Below, in pieces: positions 12,635 through 24,829 of a DNA stretch of 64,000 bases; the stretch's first letter is position 1, and every line of letters starts with the position of its first letter. The position numbers and the translations under genes are program-made. Below the pieces are notes generated by a model. It was not told where the DNA came from and did no database searches. It was given only the letters and a program-made list of their open reading frames with translations. The DNA comes from Lytechinus pictus (Eukaryota > Echinodermata > Echinoidea > Temnopleuroida > Toxopneustidae): contig NC_087247.1 in the NCBI RefSeq assembly GCF_037042905.1, positions 61,775,920 through 61,839,919 on the forward strand. Reading direction: 5' to 3'.

Positions 12635-15600
12635 ATGCCTTTTGGAAAGAAGAAGGGTAAGTAAATGGGCATTCAATTCCATTTCGATATGTGTAGAAAA
12701 TCAAATTGAAAGAGCCAGAGTCTGTAAGCACGTGCGATTTCTTATCCACGCAAGGATATCGGTGAAATTCAGGTTTCTGTGCTATGGGTATACATATTTC
12801 ATATGGGCGTAATCGCCTTTAAATACACAGGCAAGATTATTTCCGAACATCTCGTCTGACAACTGAATGAGGAATGAAATCAGAGTCACAACAGTGGCAA
12901 TTTCAATGAATCATATGCCATGTGAATCAGGACAGAACTTCAGACAGTAGTAGAGTAGGTGCAAGGCCAAAATGGGAGACTGTCTGTCTCCCATGAGAGA
13001 GATCCAAGGGCAAGACCAAGTCAATATCACTTTCATCAGAGACTTGTCTTTTAGTTTTAAAGAATTTGGGTATCCAATTTCAGAGACAGTCTCCAGTTTG
13101 GGAGACCAATTTTCTTTGTTTACATTTGCTGCAAAAGGATCACCTTGGCGGCAAGCCGGTTCCCAGTTCTCCACACGTATTATTAATTCACTGCCGAATC
13201 CAAAATGGCGAACACGAATTGCAAGACTTTTTACACAACCTTCTCATTCCCAATCTTTTACAGTATTCAACATGTTATTCCATTAATCTGCTTATTATCA
13301 TGATGATCATATTGATTTGCATTAACATGGTGATCATGATAAAAAATAAGATCGTGATCATGATCATGAGAATCACAGACAGATCACCTAATTCGTCCTC
13401 ATGACGAATTAAAATTCTAGTAAATTATTATTTTCAGTATCAAGTGCAAATTTGTTAGTGCTTGACATCTAGGCTAGTATTGATAAATTGTAAATTTCAT
13501 GGAAGTATGTGATTGGTAATAATGGATAGTGACTATTTCTTGTTGCTTGTATTTCAGAAAAAGATGGTAAGAAGCCTTACCCCACCCAGCAGGCTGCATA
13601 CCCCACACAGCAAGCAGCTTATCCTACATCAGGTGCTTATCCTGGCCAACCAGCATACAACTCACAGGTAGTTCCATCTCAACAGCCTCAGGCATACTCT
13701 GCCCCACCTCCAGGGGCTGGATACGCTGGAGCCCCACCCCCGTATTCTGCCACAGCCTCACCTCCCCCAGCATCTCAAGTAAGTTGTGATAACCAATTAT
13801 ACTTTCTTTAGATGTCACACTTTAATACATGTATGCACCCATTTCTGTCATAGCACACTATGACTGAAATGATATTTGTAGTATATTTCCAAAGTATGTT
13901 TGTTAAATGAAAGGCCAAAAAAAATTACAAAATATTCAATGTGAGCCACAAAATGAGAATGTTCAAAAGAAAATTATGTGATTTGTAGTATATAAGGAAG
14001 TGTATTGTAATGTATTTTTTATGTCTGGATGTGTTCAACTGCTAAAATCGTTTTCTTTGATTAATGGCATGTAATGTTACATGCATTTTATGCCAACTCA
14101 CATTTTCCCAGAATTAGGCCTGTATTTCCGAGTTAATTTATTGAACAAATGCATGTGCTTGTAAATATCAAGAAAGTATGCAGGCCTGTTTTTTATTCAT
14201 TACATGTAGTTATAACGTTTAAGGTAATTTTACTGAAAATTTCAACGAATGAAAGATTGGTCATACATGTACATGTACACGTAGGATAGACGGGCAAATG
14301 TATAAGTTGGAAAAACAGTGACAACTGCGGAAACATCATAAATACAAACTGAAATAAGAATTTATGTATCTAACTTAGAAAGATTGTAATTATGATGAAG
14401 AAGGAAAAGGGTGAGTTCTACTTACATGATAGATCTAAGCACTCCAATTTATTTTATTTTTAATAAAACCACTTACATTTTCATCACGATAATGATTAGA
14501 TTGCAGATTTACTATTTCTTCATGAAAGCAGCTGATTTAAGTATGGAAGAACCTTTAAATAGAAAGGGCTTCCAACAAGTATTTTATTTATAATGATTCC
14601 AGATATTGGATTATTAGAATAGCCTATCACACAGACTCGTTGTTATGCAAGAAAGCACACTAGTGGAGAGATTAAAATATTGATGTATTCACATTTATTA
14701 ATTACAGGCTGGTTACCCACAAGCCCCTGTGTACCAACCCCCCGCTCAAGCACAGGCAGTAGTTGTCAATGGTGGATATGATGCTGGTGCAAGATTCAAC
14801 TCAAGAAATCCTCCTTCAATTCCAGTGAGTTGTTTTGATTTGTCCTGTTTTCTTATTTCTTGTTTGTTGTTGCTATTTGCTTCTATATAATATTTATGTA
14901 GTCCCACTTGACCGGGGGGGGGGGGGGGAAAGCACTTCCATTGTCCTCAAATACTTCTCAAATAGCCCAGTCCTTTTAGAGTTAAGATATTGTTAAGGGA
15001 ATACTTGTCAAGGATACCGTTTTGTTTCCAATACCTGTTAAGGGGTGCATTTTCAGAACATGGAAAATACTTGTTTAGGGTGCTTTTCTAAATCCCATGG
15101 TCACGCATGGTATCCACTCGTCAATGGAAGTGCCCCCCCCCCCTCCCTGGCCCACTTGGTTGATTATATATCTTATGAAACCTTAAGGAAATTATTAAGT
15201 CGATATCAAAATTAATTTATGTACTTTTCATGTATTTCATCTTTCCACCGGTCTGCTAGAAATTGCACCTACATGTAGGCCTATGGCCCAGTCAGTTTCA
15301 CTCAGCATTAATTAGGAGGCAATATTTTCACTGTTTTTTTTTTTTGGGGGGGGGTAGTTTATTGTGTTAAAACTGTTGTTGTATTCGTTAGTATCAGGTA
15401 ATTCTCTTTGTACCAGAGAAATTCAACTTTGAACACATTCAAAAATAAATTCCCCAATAACGCTCTCAAAATGAGTTTTAGCAGACTCCAATAAAATGGC
15501 CACCCATGTGTTTGTATAGTATATGAATAAAAAATATGTGCCAAATGGCTCTGTGAAAAAGTGTGTAATTGCCGAGAAAATAGAAAATAAGCATGGAATT

Positions 15601-18600
15601 CCATAAAATGTTGGATATTTATCCAAGCAACGGTTTTCAGCTAAGATTTCATGATTCACAAAGATAAGTTTATTTCAATGTACCAGATCTAGATCTGTAA
15701 CAATATGGTGGCAATTAGCCTTGATTTTAAAAGACTTTCTTATGAAATAATTGTTTGCTACTTTCTTTTACCTATAAAATGTGTGAATTGCAATATCTGG
15801 TGTGAATGTTATACAAATAATGCACGTAAGCGCGTGCATGCAGGACCAAATAATGAACGATGTGCGAGAAGGGCCAATGGATATACCGCACCGAGGTCCG
15901 CAGGACCGAGTGCGGTATATCCATTTGGCGAGTCAAGCACAGAGTTCATTATTTAGGTCCTCTATGCACAAGAATGCGTGCATTGTTTGTTTTATACAAC
16001 CCCCCCATGTTACTGAGTTTCCCCAAATGCTATATTTTATCTAAATTCTAGATAATTCAGATAATTCCAGACCTCACCCTATCCTGCACTCTGACGTCAG
16101 AGTGCAGGATAGTACTTTTGGTATGACGTCAGAGTGCAGGATAGTGCGTTTTGGATGCAATAGTGCAATTCGCTGAATAGCATGTGATCCGATTTGGACC
16201 AATCAGATTACAGAACATTCTTGGGAGTTGTATAATATACAAATAATGCATGCAGCCGAGTGCGTTAGTGGAAATGCAGAGCACGCGAGGTTTCTTTAGA
16301 TACCGGTAGGTGCCGCACTGTGCACGAGCTGCTTGCGGCGAGTGCCCAGTGTGCACCATCTGAAGAAATCGAGCTTTCTCTGCATTTACTTTTACACATG
16401 ACAGAGCAAGTGCATTATTTGTTTTATAAAATAGCAACACAGAAACGAATTCTTAAAAAGTTACAGTACACTTTTGTTGGACTTCTCCCAGGACTTCTTC
16501 CGCACTGTTCTGCTTGAGCGTGCAATGTCAATTTTCGTTGCACACCTTTTGCACTGCCGTGCAATGCACCAAAAAAGTTGGATGTCATGTGATGCGTATT
16601 GGCCAATCGCGATGCTTGAAATAATACACCTATTTTATAATACACTTTTGTTGGACTTCCACTGTTTGAGCGTGCAATATCAATTTTCGTAGCACACCTT
16701 TTTGCACTGCCGTGCAGTGCACCAAAAAAGTTGGATGTCATGTGACGCGTATTGGCCAATCGCGATGCTTGAAATAATACATTTATCTTATAATTGCTTC
16801 TATAGGCTACACCTGTTCATGGTTGTAAAATTGCGCATGAGCAGTAAAAGGTCATTTGAGATAGGCATTTTTGATTTGATAATTAATTATTCATGTATCC
16901 CTTTTAAAATATTCTTTCATCACATCCAAGCTGAAGAGTAAAAAGTCTTCATAATCACTGGTATTTGACAGTAACAATAGTCACATGTGAAAAAAAAACT
17001 TTCCAATCTTTCCAAATTTCCAAACTTTATCCCTGATGAACTATTCTAGTCACCTGGTCTATACAATATGCCTTTCGATCTTAGAATTTAAATGCTTTGC
17101 TGGGAAAAGTTATAATGCAACATCTTCATTTGAAAATGTTAGTGCTCATCCTAATGAAAAATCGCAAAGGTTATTTGAGAAAAGTTGATTATGGACTGTG
17201 AACTGCTTTATTTATACTAAGCTAATTATTTGACTAATAATTGAATTTAAAAGATGAATTAAAGCAGACCATTTTCCAAAGTTCCACCAAATAGTGCATT
17301 TCTCTAGGATTGATTAGGAGGGATTATAAATAGTGTATGAACAGGTAGTCAGCTTTTTTGGTCCTTATAACATAGCATACATGTACCAGAAAAAGGTACA
17401 ATTTAATTGTAAATCATTTTTAGCATTATAGTATGCAAGTCACTTATTCACAACATTGTACATATACATGTATGTTAAAGTGTTTCCCCCCACCCTTTTT
17501 TTTAATTTGAGGTCAGTATACATTTACTTGTAGATCAAAATGGTAAATCATAAATGGCCAAGAAAATATTTATTTTGAATGTAAAAATCAAGTTGCACAT
17601 GATTGGCAGGATCAGGTTATGATTTGCTAGGATACAGTGACCACACTTCAGAAAGAGATCATGACTCATTTGTATTAGTATTTTGTTCAGTATGTTCTTT
17701 GTTCAATTTCTTTATTTGTATCTCTAAAGAGTCTAAATGAGAGTAATGACAGGGTTAAAGGGATGGTCCAGGCTGGAGATATTTATATCTCAATAAAGAG
17801 AGTAAAAATCACAAAGCAAAATGCTGAAAATTTGATCAAAATTGGATAACAAGTAACGAAGTTATTGAATTTTAAAGATTTGCATTATTCCTGTGAAACA
17901 GGTCTAGGCATGTCTTTATGAAAATTCATTAGGTGGGCTGACGATGTTGTATCCCCACTTGTTCTTTTGTATTTTATATGCAATTAGGTTTATTAAAAAA
18001 TTTTCTTCCAAGAACTTAATCAATTGGATTGACAATTGATTAAGTGCATTAGTTATTTATTGCCGCAACTTATTTCAGCATAATGGAGACACATCATTTA
18101 CCCATGTATGAAAAAGTGAAACATTTATTATTTCATGTAATAACATCAGAAAAAGGAAAGTGGGGATGTGACATCATCATTATACCTAATGAATATTCAT
18201 GATGATGTGCATATAACTGTTTTCACAAAATATTGATAAACTTTGAAATTCAATAAATTCATTATTTGTTATCCGATTTTGATGAAATTTTTTGAATTTT
18301 ACTCTGTGAATTTTACTCTATTTATATAGATATGCATATTTTAATCCCGGACCATCCCTTTAATAGCTCATGAGCTTTTGCACAAAGTGTTTTTGACAGC
18401 CCTCAGTTTTTATTTTTTGTAATCTACACGTGTAAATGGTAAAGTACATGTATTCAAACCAAACAAGATATTTCACTTCAAAGAGAGCTTTCATTTGTTT
18501 GTAGGTTGTAATATGTCTGGAATTATGGTTCCTTTTTATTTTGGACTATATACTGATCTAGATAATTGTATGATGTAGATCTGATTTGGACCAACATCAT

Positions 18601-19432
18601 ATAGTGTACATGTAGAAGTATGGATACTGTTTAGTAGATATTGATAGTACTTTTATGATACCAGTACCATATTCAGTCCAACATTAAAGTTCCTAACTGA
18701 TTCAGTTAGTTTAAAAGTTGGATTGGTTCATGAAAAATTATTATTTTGGCATTGCATGCAAATGCAGTTCTGCTCTTGAATACCATAAGTTATAGACTTT
18801 CACTGTATTACATTTACAAGTACATACAGTACCAGTAATTTTTTCTGTTGAGTAGTGACACATTTACAAGATCAGTTTTAATACACTTGTAGGATACTAT
18901 AGTACAAATGGAAAGTTCAATTAGAAAATGCTAATCATTTTACATTGACATTATTTTATGAATAATTGAGGCAGAAGGGTGATATGTCTGCATGAGAAAG
19001 AGAGTAGTTACTTGTCAACATGTATCCTAAATAATTTAAAGATGATGGGACACTATTAGAACTTAAACCACATTCATTCATGCATGTATTTTCAAAGCTA
19101 TTTATACATGTACATCCCAAAGTGATCAAACTTTCACATTTTTTTCTTGAGACACATTAATGAGGTAATTATTGATGTAGATGATGATGATGATGGTAGT
19201 AATAATATAGCAATAATATACCTTTTACTCCATTTCGAGCAATCAGGTACATGATCAATTATATTATTTAACCATCTTGATTCCGTTTTTGTTCTTTTTG
19301 TAGCCACCTCCACCAGGTTGTGCCCCCAATGCAGCTCAGATGGCTGCCAGCACAGGGCAAAATGTTGTCATGGGACAGAGACCATCTAACTGGGTTACTG
19401 GAGGATCAGATGGAGGCTATACATTGTGGTAA
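12635..19432 (+). CDS. DAZAP2: DAZ-associated protein 2 homologue (four coding exons)
   Basis: DAZAP2 is a small proline-rich adaptor protein that binds WW-domain and other partners; the family is known from RNA granules, ubiquitin-ligase regulation and Wnt/p53 signalling. Coding exons: 12,635-12,656, 13,558-13,778, 14,708-14,824 and 19,304-19,432, with phases 1, 0 and 0 and GT-AG borders (GTAAGT, GTAAGT, GTGAGT donors). The product is 162 residues, close to the 168 of vertebrate DAZAP2. Residues 1-13 are lysine-rich (MPFGKKKEKDGKK); residues 14-80 are repeats of YPTQQAA type with a PPPY motif near residue 70; the C-terminus has GGYDAGARF, PPPPPGCAPNAAQ and the family-diagnostic end GGSDGGYTLW. 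The start is the first ATG of a short exon, and the basic N-terminus differs from vertebrates. The last intron (4.5 kb) is full of mobile elements. The name rests on clear similarity of the C-terminal third; the first exon is the least certain part. Confidence 0.93.
12957..13165. repeat. GGAGACTGTCTCC-type repeat, copy 1
   Basis: Inside DAZAP2 intron 1. GGAGACTGTCTGTCTCCC (12,972) and later AGAGACAGTCTCCAGT and TGTTTACATTTGCTGCAAAAGG match, in the same order, the reverse complement of 54,990-55,160. A related end is seen near 52,650-52,700. Apparent open frames here on both strands belong to the repeat, not to a gene. Confidence 0.6.
14914..15148. mobile_element. Partial CCCGGG-ended element in DAZAP2 intron 3
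   Basis: The right half matches the 24,099 family: repeated words such as CAATACCTGTTAAGGG and AATACTTGTTTAGGG, then GGTATCCACTCGTCAATGGA before a C-run. The left half is deleted, and a long G-run (14,916-14,931) marks the left end. Confidence 0.65.
15809..15998. mobile_element. Hairpin element, ends TATACAAATAATGCACG
   Basis: The sequence folds on itself: GGCCAATGGATATACCGCAC (15,872-15,891) pairs with 15,910-15,929, and outer parts including ATAATGAAC and GTGCAT also pair. The ends resemble those of the neighbouring hairpin at 16,228-16,432, so both are probably small foldback elements of one family in DAZAP2 intron 3. Confidence 0.6.
16079..16112. promoter_or_regulatory. 34-bp perfect palindrome centred on a CRE (TGACGTCA)
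   Basis: The 34 bases are exactly self-complementary; the centre at 16,092-16,099 is TGACGTCA, the full consensus for CREB/ATF factors. A second half copy with TGACGTCA follows at 16,124-16,143. Whether it is used is unknown; it lies in DAZAP2 intron 3 between two hairpin elements. Confidence 0.6.
16228..16432. mobile_element. Second hairpin element, same end family as 15,809
   Basis: Starts GTATAATATACAAATAATGC and ends GTGCATTATTTGTTTTATA, an inverted pair. Inside, AAATGCAGAG near 16,271 pairs with CTCTGCATTT near 16,377, and GTGCCGCACTGTGCAC is partly self-complementary. No coding support. Confidence 0.55.
16467..16793 (+). repeat. Tandem duplication, two units of about 174 and 153 bp
   Basis: Unit 1 (16,467-16,640) and unit 2 (16,641-16,793) both begin TACACTTTTGTTGGACTTC and both contain GTGCACCAAAAAAGTTGGAT-like and ATTGGCCAATCGCGATGCTT segments. 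Unit 2 lacks about 20 bp near its start. The unit includes an ATTGGCCAAT inverted CCAAT-box pair. Confidence 0.8.
16795..17215. repeat. Dispersed repeat, matching 60,440-60,890 in reverse
   Basis: Segments such as CACCTGTTCATGGTTGTAAA, GAACTATTCTAGTCACCTGG and TTTGAGAAAAGTTGATTATG occur in the same order, reverse-complemented, at 60,440-60,890. Divergence is moderate with small indels. No coding is evident. Confidence 0.7.
17759..18359. mobile_element. piggyBac-like TTAA element, AGGGATGGTCC family, copy 1
   Basis: AGGGATGGTCC at 17,759 and its reverse complement ending at 18,359 are flanked by TTAA (17,755-17,758 and 18,360-18,363). The two halves are largely complementary, so the transcript could fold into a long hairpin. 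A second copy is at 47,968-48,539. It sits in DAZAP2 intron 3 and has no transposase. Confidence 0.85.
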
Positions 19433-19531
19433 ATCCCTATGATCACCTGACCTAATACAGGATGGTGGAGTATCTAAGCTTAAAACGGCACATAAATATA
19501 TAACTGATGTACATGTATATTTTATATCATG

Positions 19532-19537
19532 AATAAA
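19532..19537 (+). terminator. Poly(A) signal AATAAA for DAZAP2
   Basis: AATAAA lies 100 bp after the DAZAP2 stop codon. A second AATAAA is at 20,038-20,043, so a longer 3' end is possible. Confidence 0.55.
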
Positions 19538-19559
19538 CTTATATCTGAAGATGGTACGT

Positions 19560-22500
19560 CTCTGTGATTTTTATTTAATTTTCAAGCCTTTTCTTACAAA
19601 CTTTCTGGAAGTACATTTTAAATGTAAGAAGGATTTTTAGTGCCACTTTTGTTATGGAAGTATCCCTGGACTATCAACCATAAGGTCCAGGATCAAACCC
19701 CGCTAAAGCACAATATTGTCCTTTTGAAGGCCTTTGCAAGACATTAATCCGAATTGGTCACTCCCAATCCGGGAGTTGACCATATTCCTCATAGGATTCG
19801 CACATTATGGATTTCCCAGTACCATCATGCTGTGTGCAAGGAATTCTTTTCAGGGACTAGATGTTGTGAACTACTGTATAATAAGAAGTTTAAATTTTAA
19901 TTTTTATCCATTGACAGATTAACCTTTTTGGGGAAAAATATTGAAAAAGGAATTAGCTAAATTATTTGTTGTTATAGAGCTTTTGTAAGACAAGGCTATG
20001 TTTTTGTGCTTCACCTGTGTAAATATGATGGATGTAAAATAAATCTCTATTATGTCTATTTGCCTTATAACACTATTTGTGAGATGCTTTGCTTATGTAC
20101 ATGTGTCCACTAATAGGCCTATGTGATTAAAGAGAAAAATCTGCATTTCAAAGTGGGTATGTCTTGATTGTAGAATTGATATCAACAAAAATACATACAT
20201 GTATCATGTAGCTCCATGGTACAACACAAATAAATTCAATGAAAACATACATGTTCCATTTGTCTATCTCTTATAATACTTAAGTTTCCTTTGACAATTT
20301 TGATAGACATGTACACTATACAATTACATTTATGTACAAGTATTCATTCATACATGTACATACACGTATCTGCTTTTGTATTTCCAGAGTGCATGTATAC
20401 TGACCATGTACCATATATGTTTTCTGTACAGAATAGATATTAACTTGTACTTTGGTCCTTCAAATTCAATGTAAACACCACTAAATTGGAAGTGCACTGA
20501 TGTAGAAAAGGCTTTGTGCCAATTGATGTGCTCAGGGTAGTGTGTACATTTATATTGGTACAAGCTCAGGAACTAGTAGGTTAACGATGGATATTTGACC
20601 GAGATACATGTACGGCAATATATCATTGCCAATTGATATAGTTCACCTACTGCCTGTTTTCTACTACTAAGACTCACATGAGAACTGAATATGGAGATGT
20701 GGTATTTTTATGATCTTGTTTTACCTGGGACCCTCTAGATAATGACTAGGGTTACTATTCAGGCAGATTTCTTGTCTGAAACACATTAAAGTCTTGTTTA
20801 CAATATCATAAATGGCAATATTGCCATCATGGACTCTTCAATGCCATCAAGTTTAATATTATTAGTATTGTGCTGCCCTAATGCGTAGCAGTGCTTTTGG
20901 AAATTATGGCATTTATATTTGTCATCAAGTGTGTCGTCAATATAAATTGTCAATTAAGATTTCAAACAATAGGAATTACATCGCGCCTCTGCATTATAGA
21001 TTTGCTACATGGTCAGTGATTGTAATTAAAGTAAATTGTCATTTAAGAAACAACAGGATGCACTATTAATGATATTGCACCTCAGCATATTGACTTGTGT
21101 GTACCTACACAGCTACAGGTCAAATTTGATAGTACCTTCATATATGACAAAGCAATACAGCCTTTTTTGTCATTAACTGATATTTTCAATAGAAGACAAC
21201 TCTTGATTTGCAGATTTTAATGTCTTATCATAGTACTATGATTGTTTCTTCATTATTATTTCTTCATTTTTATTTCTATTTTTATCATATGGTATCTATG
21301 TAGACTATGTATATGTGATTAAATACTTGAAAAAAAAGTTTTAGGTTTATTACAAAGAGCATTTATCTTTTGCAGTTATCATTATAGGCCTGCATTTTAT
21401 TGTACTTTTTGTATTCTATTCCAGTATATCTACATGTATGTACATTCCTGTTTATATGACTGTCTATAGTATCTTTCTTTTCTTTTCTTAAAAACTAATT
21501 TTGAATCAAACAATCTATCATATTGAAGAATCTTTCCTCGGTATACATGTAATCTTTGAACAATTAAACAATAACACTGGATATACCGTAATTTTGTAGT
21601 AAAAGTCTTGTTAGAAATCAGTTGATAAATATATTAACCGTATGCTATTTTTTCGTACTCTTATTGTAATCATGTTCTCTTTGTTTTAACACCAGTCTAT
21701 GTAAATGTATAAATATTCTCTAATAATTATAAGATTTCAAAGTAAATACATGTAAGTAGTCAGATATTAATGTAAAGAGTGCTACATTTTAAAGTCTATT
21801 GATGATTAAAATGATCACCAGATACTAAATAATTTGATGATAAATCCTGATTACATGCTCCTATGGTGTTCATTGACAGACAGCTCCTGTTATTTGACAT
21901 GTGGTTTGGCATGTTATCAAATTACAGGAAATTGAATTTCCAGAAACCGTGAACCCTTACAAACTTTCCACATCTGGATACTTTCAAAGTAAACTGATTG
22001 CAAAACCCTTGCAGATAATTGCAAAATTTCTGCAGATAATTTGCAAACTTGTGGTCTTTAAAAAAAAAAATAGTTATGTTCTTATGAGTTTTTTTTTCAT
22101 TATTACAGGATATTACACGTGGCAATGTAAATAAGATTATGCAAGGCTTAGAAAAGTAATTATGCATTTGAAATTTATTTGTTCAACCTTTCATTTACCC
22201 ATATCTGTATCAGTGACTGATTGACAATTGTGCTCATGTTTTCTCTAGATGAGCACAGAGTGATCTAATATAAGTCCTCACTGTCTACTTTAAAGTAATT
22301 ACTTATTTTCTGCTTGTATATTAAAATATGTATGATCTATTTTGTCTAGCTTGCAGTGAGATTATCATACTTGTCATGAAGTGATTATATAAGTTAGTCA
22401 ATGATTAATAGTAGATCAGTGCCAACAGTCTAACTCTAGGTCATGTATTTGAACACTCAGTATGAACCTTATTTTCTTAAGGAGGTCACATATATCGGAT

Positions 22501-24090
22501 GGAAGTAAGGATTGAGAATCATTAAAGTACTTGATAGTTAGGTAAGCAGGTATGAGGTGAATGATGTTTTATTTTAACTCAAGATATTTGCGGGTACACT
22601 GGGGAATCATACAAAATCACTTAATCATTGATTGAATTGATGCAACATCCATATCAATGCCTTCTTTTTAAAAGAACAGATTTGATGATTGCTGTGTAAT
22701 GTATGTCTTACTTAAAGTGTAGGCCTACAGTTGATAAAAAAACTAAGTGTCACGTATTTTATCTTCACACTTATAGATCTATTCTGCATTTAACGAACAT
22801 GCATTCAGAAATATGTTAACATTGGAAATTAAATTAAAAAGCGATTTTATGTTCATGATACTGATAATCATAATTTCAAAGGAGCTTTTCTTACACCTGG
22901 TTCTTTAAATTTTATCTGGGTTATTTGAATAGATTTATTACATACAAAATCCCTGCTAAAGGCACAACAACCATGCTAAAACAAAGTAATTCTAATGTCT
23001 CACAAGAATTTTATTACACCAACAGATTCCATTACATATGGCTGGTCTACAGGGTGCTACGTGTATACTATTAACAAAAAGAGAGAGTAATCATGCCAAC
23101 TTGTTATCGTGTTGTAGTAAACCTTGTGATTGATATTAAATGATTTTTATACATTATGTCACCATGTATCATCTCATATTTTGTAATAAGATGTATCTAT
23201 TTTGCAAGATAGACACGATAGGGAATAAGAGGGGGGAGGGAGAGAGAGGAAGAAGGACATTGGAGAGGGAGAGAGAGGGGGCGGGGATGAAATCAGTCAA
23301 GATTACCAGATAAATGCAATGAGAGGGGGAGGGGGGGGTGATGGTGGTGTGTGTGAGGGAGAGATGGGGGTGTATGTGTGTGAGACTATTCTCTTTGAGA
23401 CTCTTCATCTCATCTCATTACCACCAAGACTCTTCTGCTCCTAGTCAATCTCTTTCACATCCACTTATCTTTATTCCACCATCCTAAACAGTTCTTTCAT
23501 GACTAATCATATGATGAACCGCAAGCCTCATCAATGTTTTCTTATTTCTAGATAGTTAATTGTGAGGCAAAAGAAAAATGTGAGATAATGTTGTTAATCT
23601 TCCCTCTTCAACATAATGAACAAACAGATGCAAAATACTTTAATACTTTTGGACTTTGGACAAAACTTGTTAATTCACACACAAATAAATAATGAAATTC
23701 CCCCTGGAAAACTGTACCAATCCATATCAATCACTGTCAAATAGCACGCATGGAAAGGGGGTAGTCAATTTGTCCTAATATTGGTCAACATTTACCATGA
23801 CATACTGCACTAATTTCAGAAATACCAGGTACATTGAAAACTAGAACAGAGTCTGAGTGAAATGTATCTTTTATATGTACCTTTATATTCAAGGTGGTCA
23901 ATTTGATACTTCAGTTTCAGTTTTTTGTCAAAATTCATTTTGATATGAACTTTAAATGGCCGAGTGCATAAGAAATAAAGAGAGACAGATGGGAGGGTTG
24001 GGGAGAAAGATACTAGTAACCACAGAGAACTTAAGATAAGAGCAAACATTAATACAGGTAAACTTCTGCAAGTTTACATGTATGAATGGA
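19560..24090. other. Intergenic AT-rich region without a supported gene
   Basis: No frame longer than about 80 codons, no splice-supported exon and no recognisable domain is visible. It contains simple AT-rich DNA and one purine-rich GA/GT stretch at 23,225-23,385. It separates the converging 3' ends of DAZAP2 (+) and CRPPA (-). Confidence 0.5.
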
Positions 24091-24098
24091 GGAACAAC

Positions 24099-24653
24099 CC
24101 CGGGGGGGCCACTTCCATTGACGAGTGGATACTATGCGCGACCATGGGGTCTCGAAAAGCACCCTAAACACATATTTTCCATATTCTGAAAATGCACCCC
24201 TTAACAAGTATTGGCGTCTGAAACCCTACCCTTAACAAGTATTGGCAACAAAACGATACTCTTGGCAAGTATTCCCTGAAATGAACCCCTAAACAATTAC
24301 AGCGATATTTTATTGTTATGTCACGGGTCCGTCGGTCGTCGGTTTTACCTCTACACCATTTGGTTTAGTACGGCCCCACCTTCCACACCTCGCACAAATC
24401 GGAATCTGAACACGTAGTGTTGGGGACATCCTTTATAACACATTTTAATTTTGTTTTATCATCCCCATAAAATTTGACCCTAAACACGTAGCTTTCCTAA
24501 AGAAATAGATACCCTTTTTTCATTATTTTTGTGTTTTTGACACCCTTATCACGTTACGTACGTAACGTGCCTTATCTTGAAAAAGACATCCTTTTTACGT
24601 GTTTTTTTGGTCGCGCATGGTATCCACTCGTCAATGTAAGTGGCCCCCCCGGG
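24099..24653. mobile_element. CCCGGG-ended element, complete copy 1
   Basis: Terminal inverted repeats start CCCGGGGGGGCCACTTCCAT and read the same at the other end in reverse. Perfect 8-bp duplications GGAACAAC flank it (24,091-24,098 and 24,654-24,661). The inside holds repeated words of the type AATACTTGTTAAGGG and ACACGTGTTTAGGG. No open frame. Confidence 0.85.
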
Positions 24654-24829
24654 GGAACAACAGATAGTGCAACAAGGAGGTGGAATAATTTGATCCTTTA
24701 CATGAATGTGTTCAGTACTTGATGGTGTTTATTCTGCAAAAAATTGTTATGATTAAATAGATTGATATATAAAAAGGAATGAATACAATAATTTACATAA
24801 ATACAAAGAATACATGTACACATAATGGT

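Noticed and set aside
12911..13404. Overlapping frames of 87-112 codons in DAZAP2 intron 1
   Set aside because: They lie in a dispersed repeat that recurs at 54,985-55,170 and have no splice-site or domain support.
13624..13818. Minus-strand frame of 64 codons
   Set aside because: It is the shadow of DAZAP2 exon 2, whose plus-strand frame shows the family's Pro/Tyr-rich sequence.
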